Shown: in pieces, positions 63,384 through 64,000 of the stretch | Layout of the letters: every line of letters starts with the position of its first letter | How positions within the stretch are numbered: the first letter of the stretch is position 1 | Source of the DNA: Paenibacillus sp. JNUCC32 | GTDB taxonomy: Bacteria > Bacillota > Bacilli > Paenibacillales > Paenibacillaceae | DNA length: 64,000 nt | Direction of reading: 5' to 3' | NCBI RefSeq assembly: GCF_014863545.1 | Contig: NZ_CP062260.1 | Location: 4,597,001-4,661,000 of the forward strand | The notes under the pieces: generated by a model | Seen by the model: only the letters and a program-made list of their open reading frames with translations | What the model was told of the DNA's origin: nothing | Database searches by the model: none | Program-made: the position numbers and the translations under genes

Positions 63384-63538
63384 ATATAGCTTAGATTAAT
63401 CTCTCGGAGTGGAACACTTCGTCAGCCTGACGATTTCTCCGGTTGGACCCCAGAGCCCTCTAGGGCGGCCTCCGGGAACCTTACTAACGGTTGTCCATGC
63501 ACCCATGTAGGTTCGTTCCATTGATTCTTGTTACGCTG

Positions 63539-64000
63539 TCATATCGTCCATTTGACGATGGAACCCGCGTAGGTCATGCCTCCGCCGAATCCGTAGAGCA
63601 GTGCGTGGTCTCCCGCTTTCAGCCGTCCTTCATCCACCGCCAGCTGAAGTGCGAGCGGAATGGAGGCTGCCGACGTATTCCCGCGGTACTCGACGCTGGT
63701 CAAGGTGCGGTCCATTGTAAACGGCCCCCGCTCGTTAATCGCCTCGATCATGCGAAGATTGGCGCTATGCGGGACAAACCAATCCACTTCTTCCGCGGTC
63801 ATGCCCCCTTTGGACAAAAGGGCCCGGACGCCGTCCGGAATGTTCCGAATGGCCCACTTATAAATCTCGCGGCCATTTTGGACAAGGCATCCGCTCTTTA
63901 ATTCCGTACCGTCCATTTGCTCGGAGAGAGCGGTTTTATACAAATGAATGCCGCCTTCGCCAAAAGTGCCCGAGACGGAAGCGATGATCCCCGCCGAAGA
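63539..64000 (-). CDS. Beta-ketoacyl-ACP synthase III, N-terminus beyond window edge
   Basis: About 153 codons of the C-terminal half are visible and remain open to base 64000. The thiolase-fold residues are seen: His in WFVPHSANLRMI and Asn in GNTSAASIPLAL, the second and third members of the Cys-His-Asn triad. The end is LLYGFGGGMTYAGSIVKWTI, typical of FabH. It starts fatty acid chains from acyl-CoA and malonyl-ACP. The Cys lies outside the window, so activity and the exact subtype cannot be checked. Confidence 0.88.
   Translation of the reverse strand, partial: SSAGIIASVSGTFGEGGIHLYKTALSEQMDGTELKSGCLVQNGREIYKWAIRNIPDGVRALLSKGGMTAEEVDWFVPHSANLRMIEAINERGPFTMDRTLTSVEYRGNTSAASIPLALQLAVDEGRLKAGDHALLYGFGGGMTYAGSIVKWTI

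Noticed and set aside
63384..63538. Structured leader or T-box in the GC-rich stretch after the FabH-like gene
   Set aside because: It lies in the 3' region of that gene, ends in an ordinary terminator, and lacks the T-box core.
1..64000. Insertion sequences, prophage, integrative elements, tRNA or rRNA genes
   Set aside because: No transposase, integrase, phage structural gene or RNA-gene pattern was found on either strand.

Overview
The window reads as chromosomal DNA of a Paenibacillus-like Gram-positive bacterium. The support is a complete purEKBCSQLFMNHD operon in the order known from Bacillus, strong AGGAGG-type ribosome binding sites, YesM/YesN-type two-component systems beside CUT1 sugar transporters, a BceRS-BceAB module, and a cyclodextrin glucanotransferase whose mature sequence looks very close to the Bacillus circulans/Paenibacillus beta-CGTases I remember. 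No rRNA, tRNA, CRISPR array, transposase or prophage gene was seen. Almost all genes are on the minus strand.

Region by region, left to right: (1) 1-8342, a polysaccharide-uptake locus read leftward: two CUT1 permeases, a lipoprotein binding protein, a YesM/YesN pair, and a heparinase II/III-type lyase cut by the window edge. (2) 8483-12775, an MhqD-like hydrolase behind an MhqR-like operator, then a serine hydrolase, a tandem GNAT and a PIG-L deacetylase behind a CcpA-type promoter. (3) 12980-21888, alpha-glucan use: CGTase on the plus strand, a chemoreceptor, and a maltodextrin/cyclodextrin transporter (MdxEFG-like), with cre sites in the promoters of both CGTase and transporter. (4) 22155-36457, the twelve-gene purine operon with its terminator, a guanine riboswitch leader and a pair of inverted PurBoxes. 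(5) 36926-45268, housekeeping and stress genes: a histidine phosphatase, an L7/L12-like membrane protein, UspA, DUF1294, a 45-residue unknown protein, topoisomerase III, a branched-polyamine synthase (BpsA), a GNAT, an ECF sigma factor and an MBL hydrolase. (6) 45356-51647, BceAB, BceRS, an acyl-ACP thioesterase and a YeaQ-type protein. (7) 51808-54839, an SDR divergent from a WYL regulator, and an MhqO-like dioxygenase with an MhqR-like operator. (8) 55144-63214, a second CUT1 transporter whose kinase and regulator genes enclose a membrane-tethered binding protein. (9) 63539-64000, the C-terminal part of a beta-ketoacyl-ACP synthase III.

The transporter loci share a logic. Binding protein plus two permeases lack an ATPase of their own, so a shared MsmX-type ATPase elsewhere is likely. 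CcpA represses glucan use, while YesM/YesN pairs probably give substrate-specific induction.

The most unusual signal is a dispersed intergenic repeat of about 130 bp in at least four copies (15756-15889, 32862-33066, 36573-36707, 48297-48429). Its flanks are conserved around a central hairpin. In one copy the stem sequence is wholly different but still fully paired. A 34-35 bp tandem array at 48160-48297 looks like the same element with its hairpin removed.
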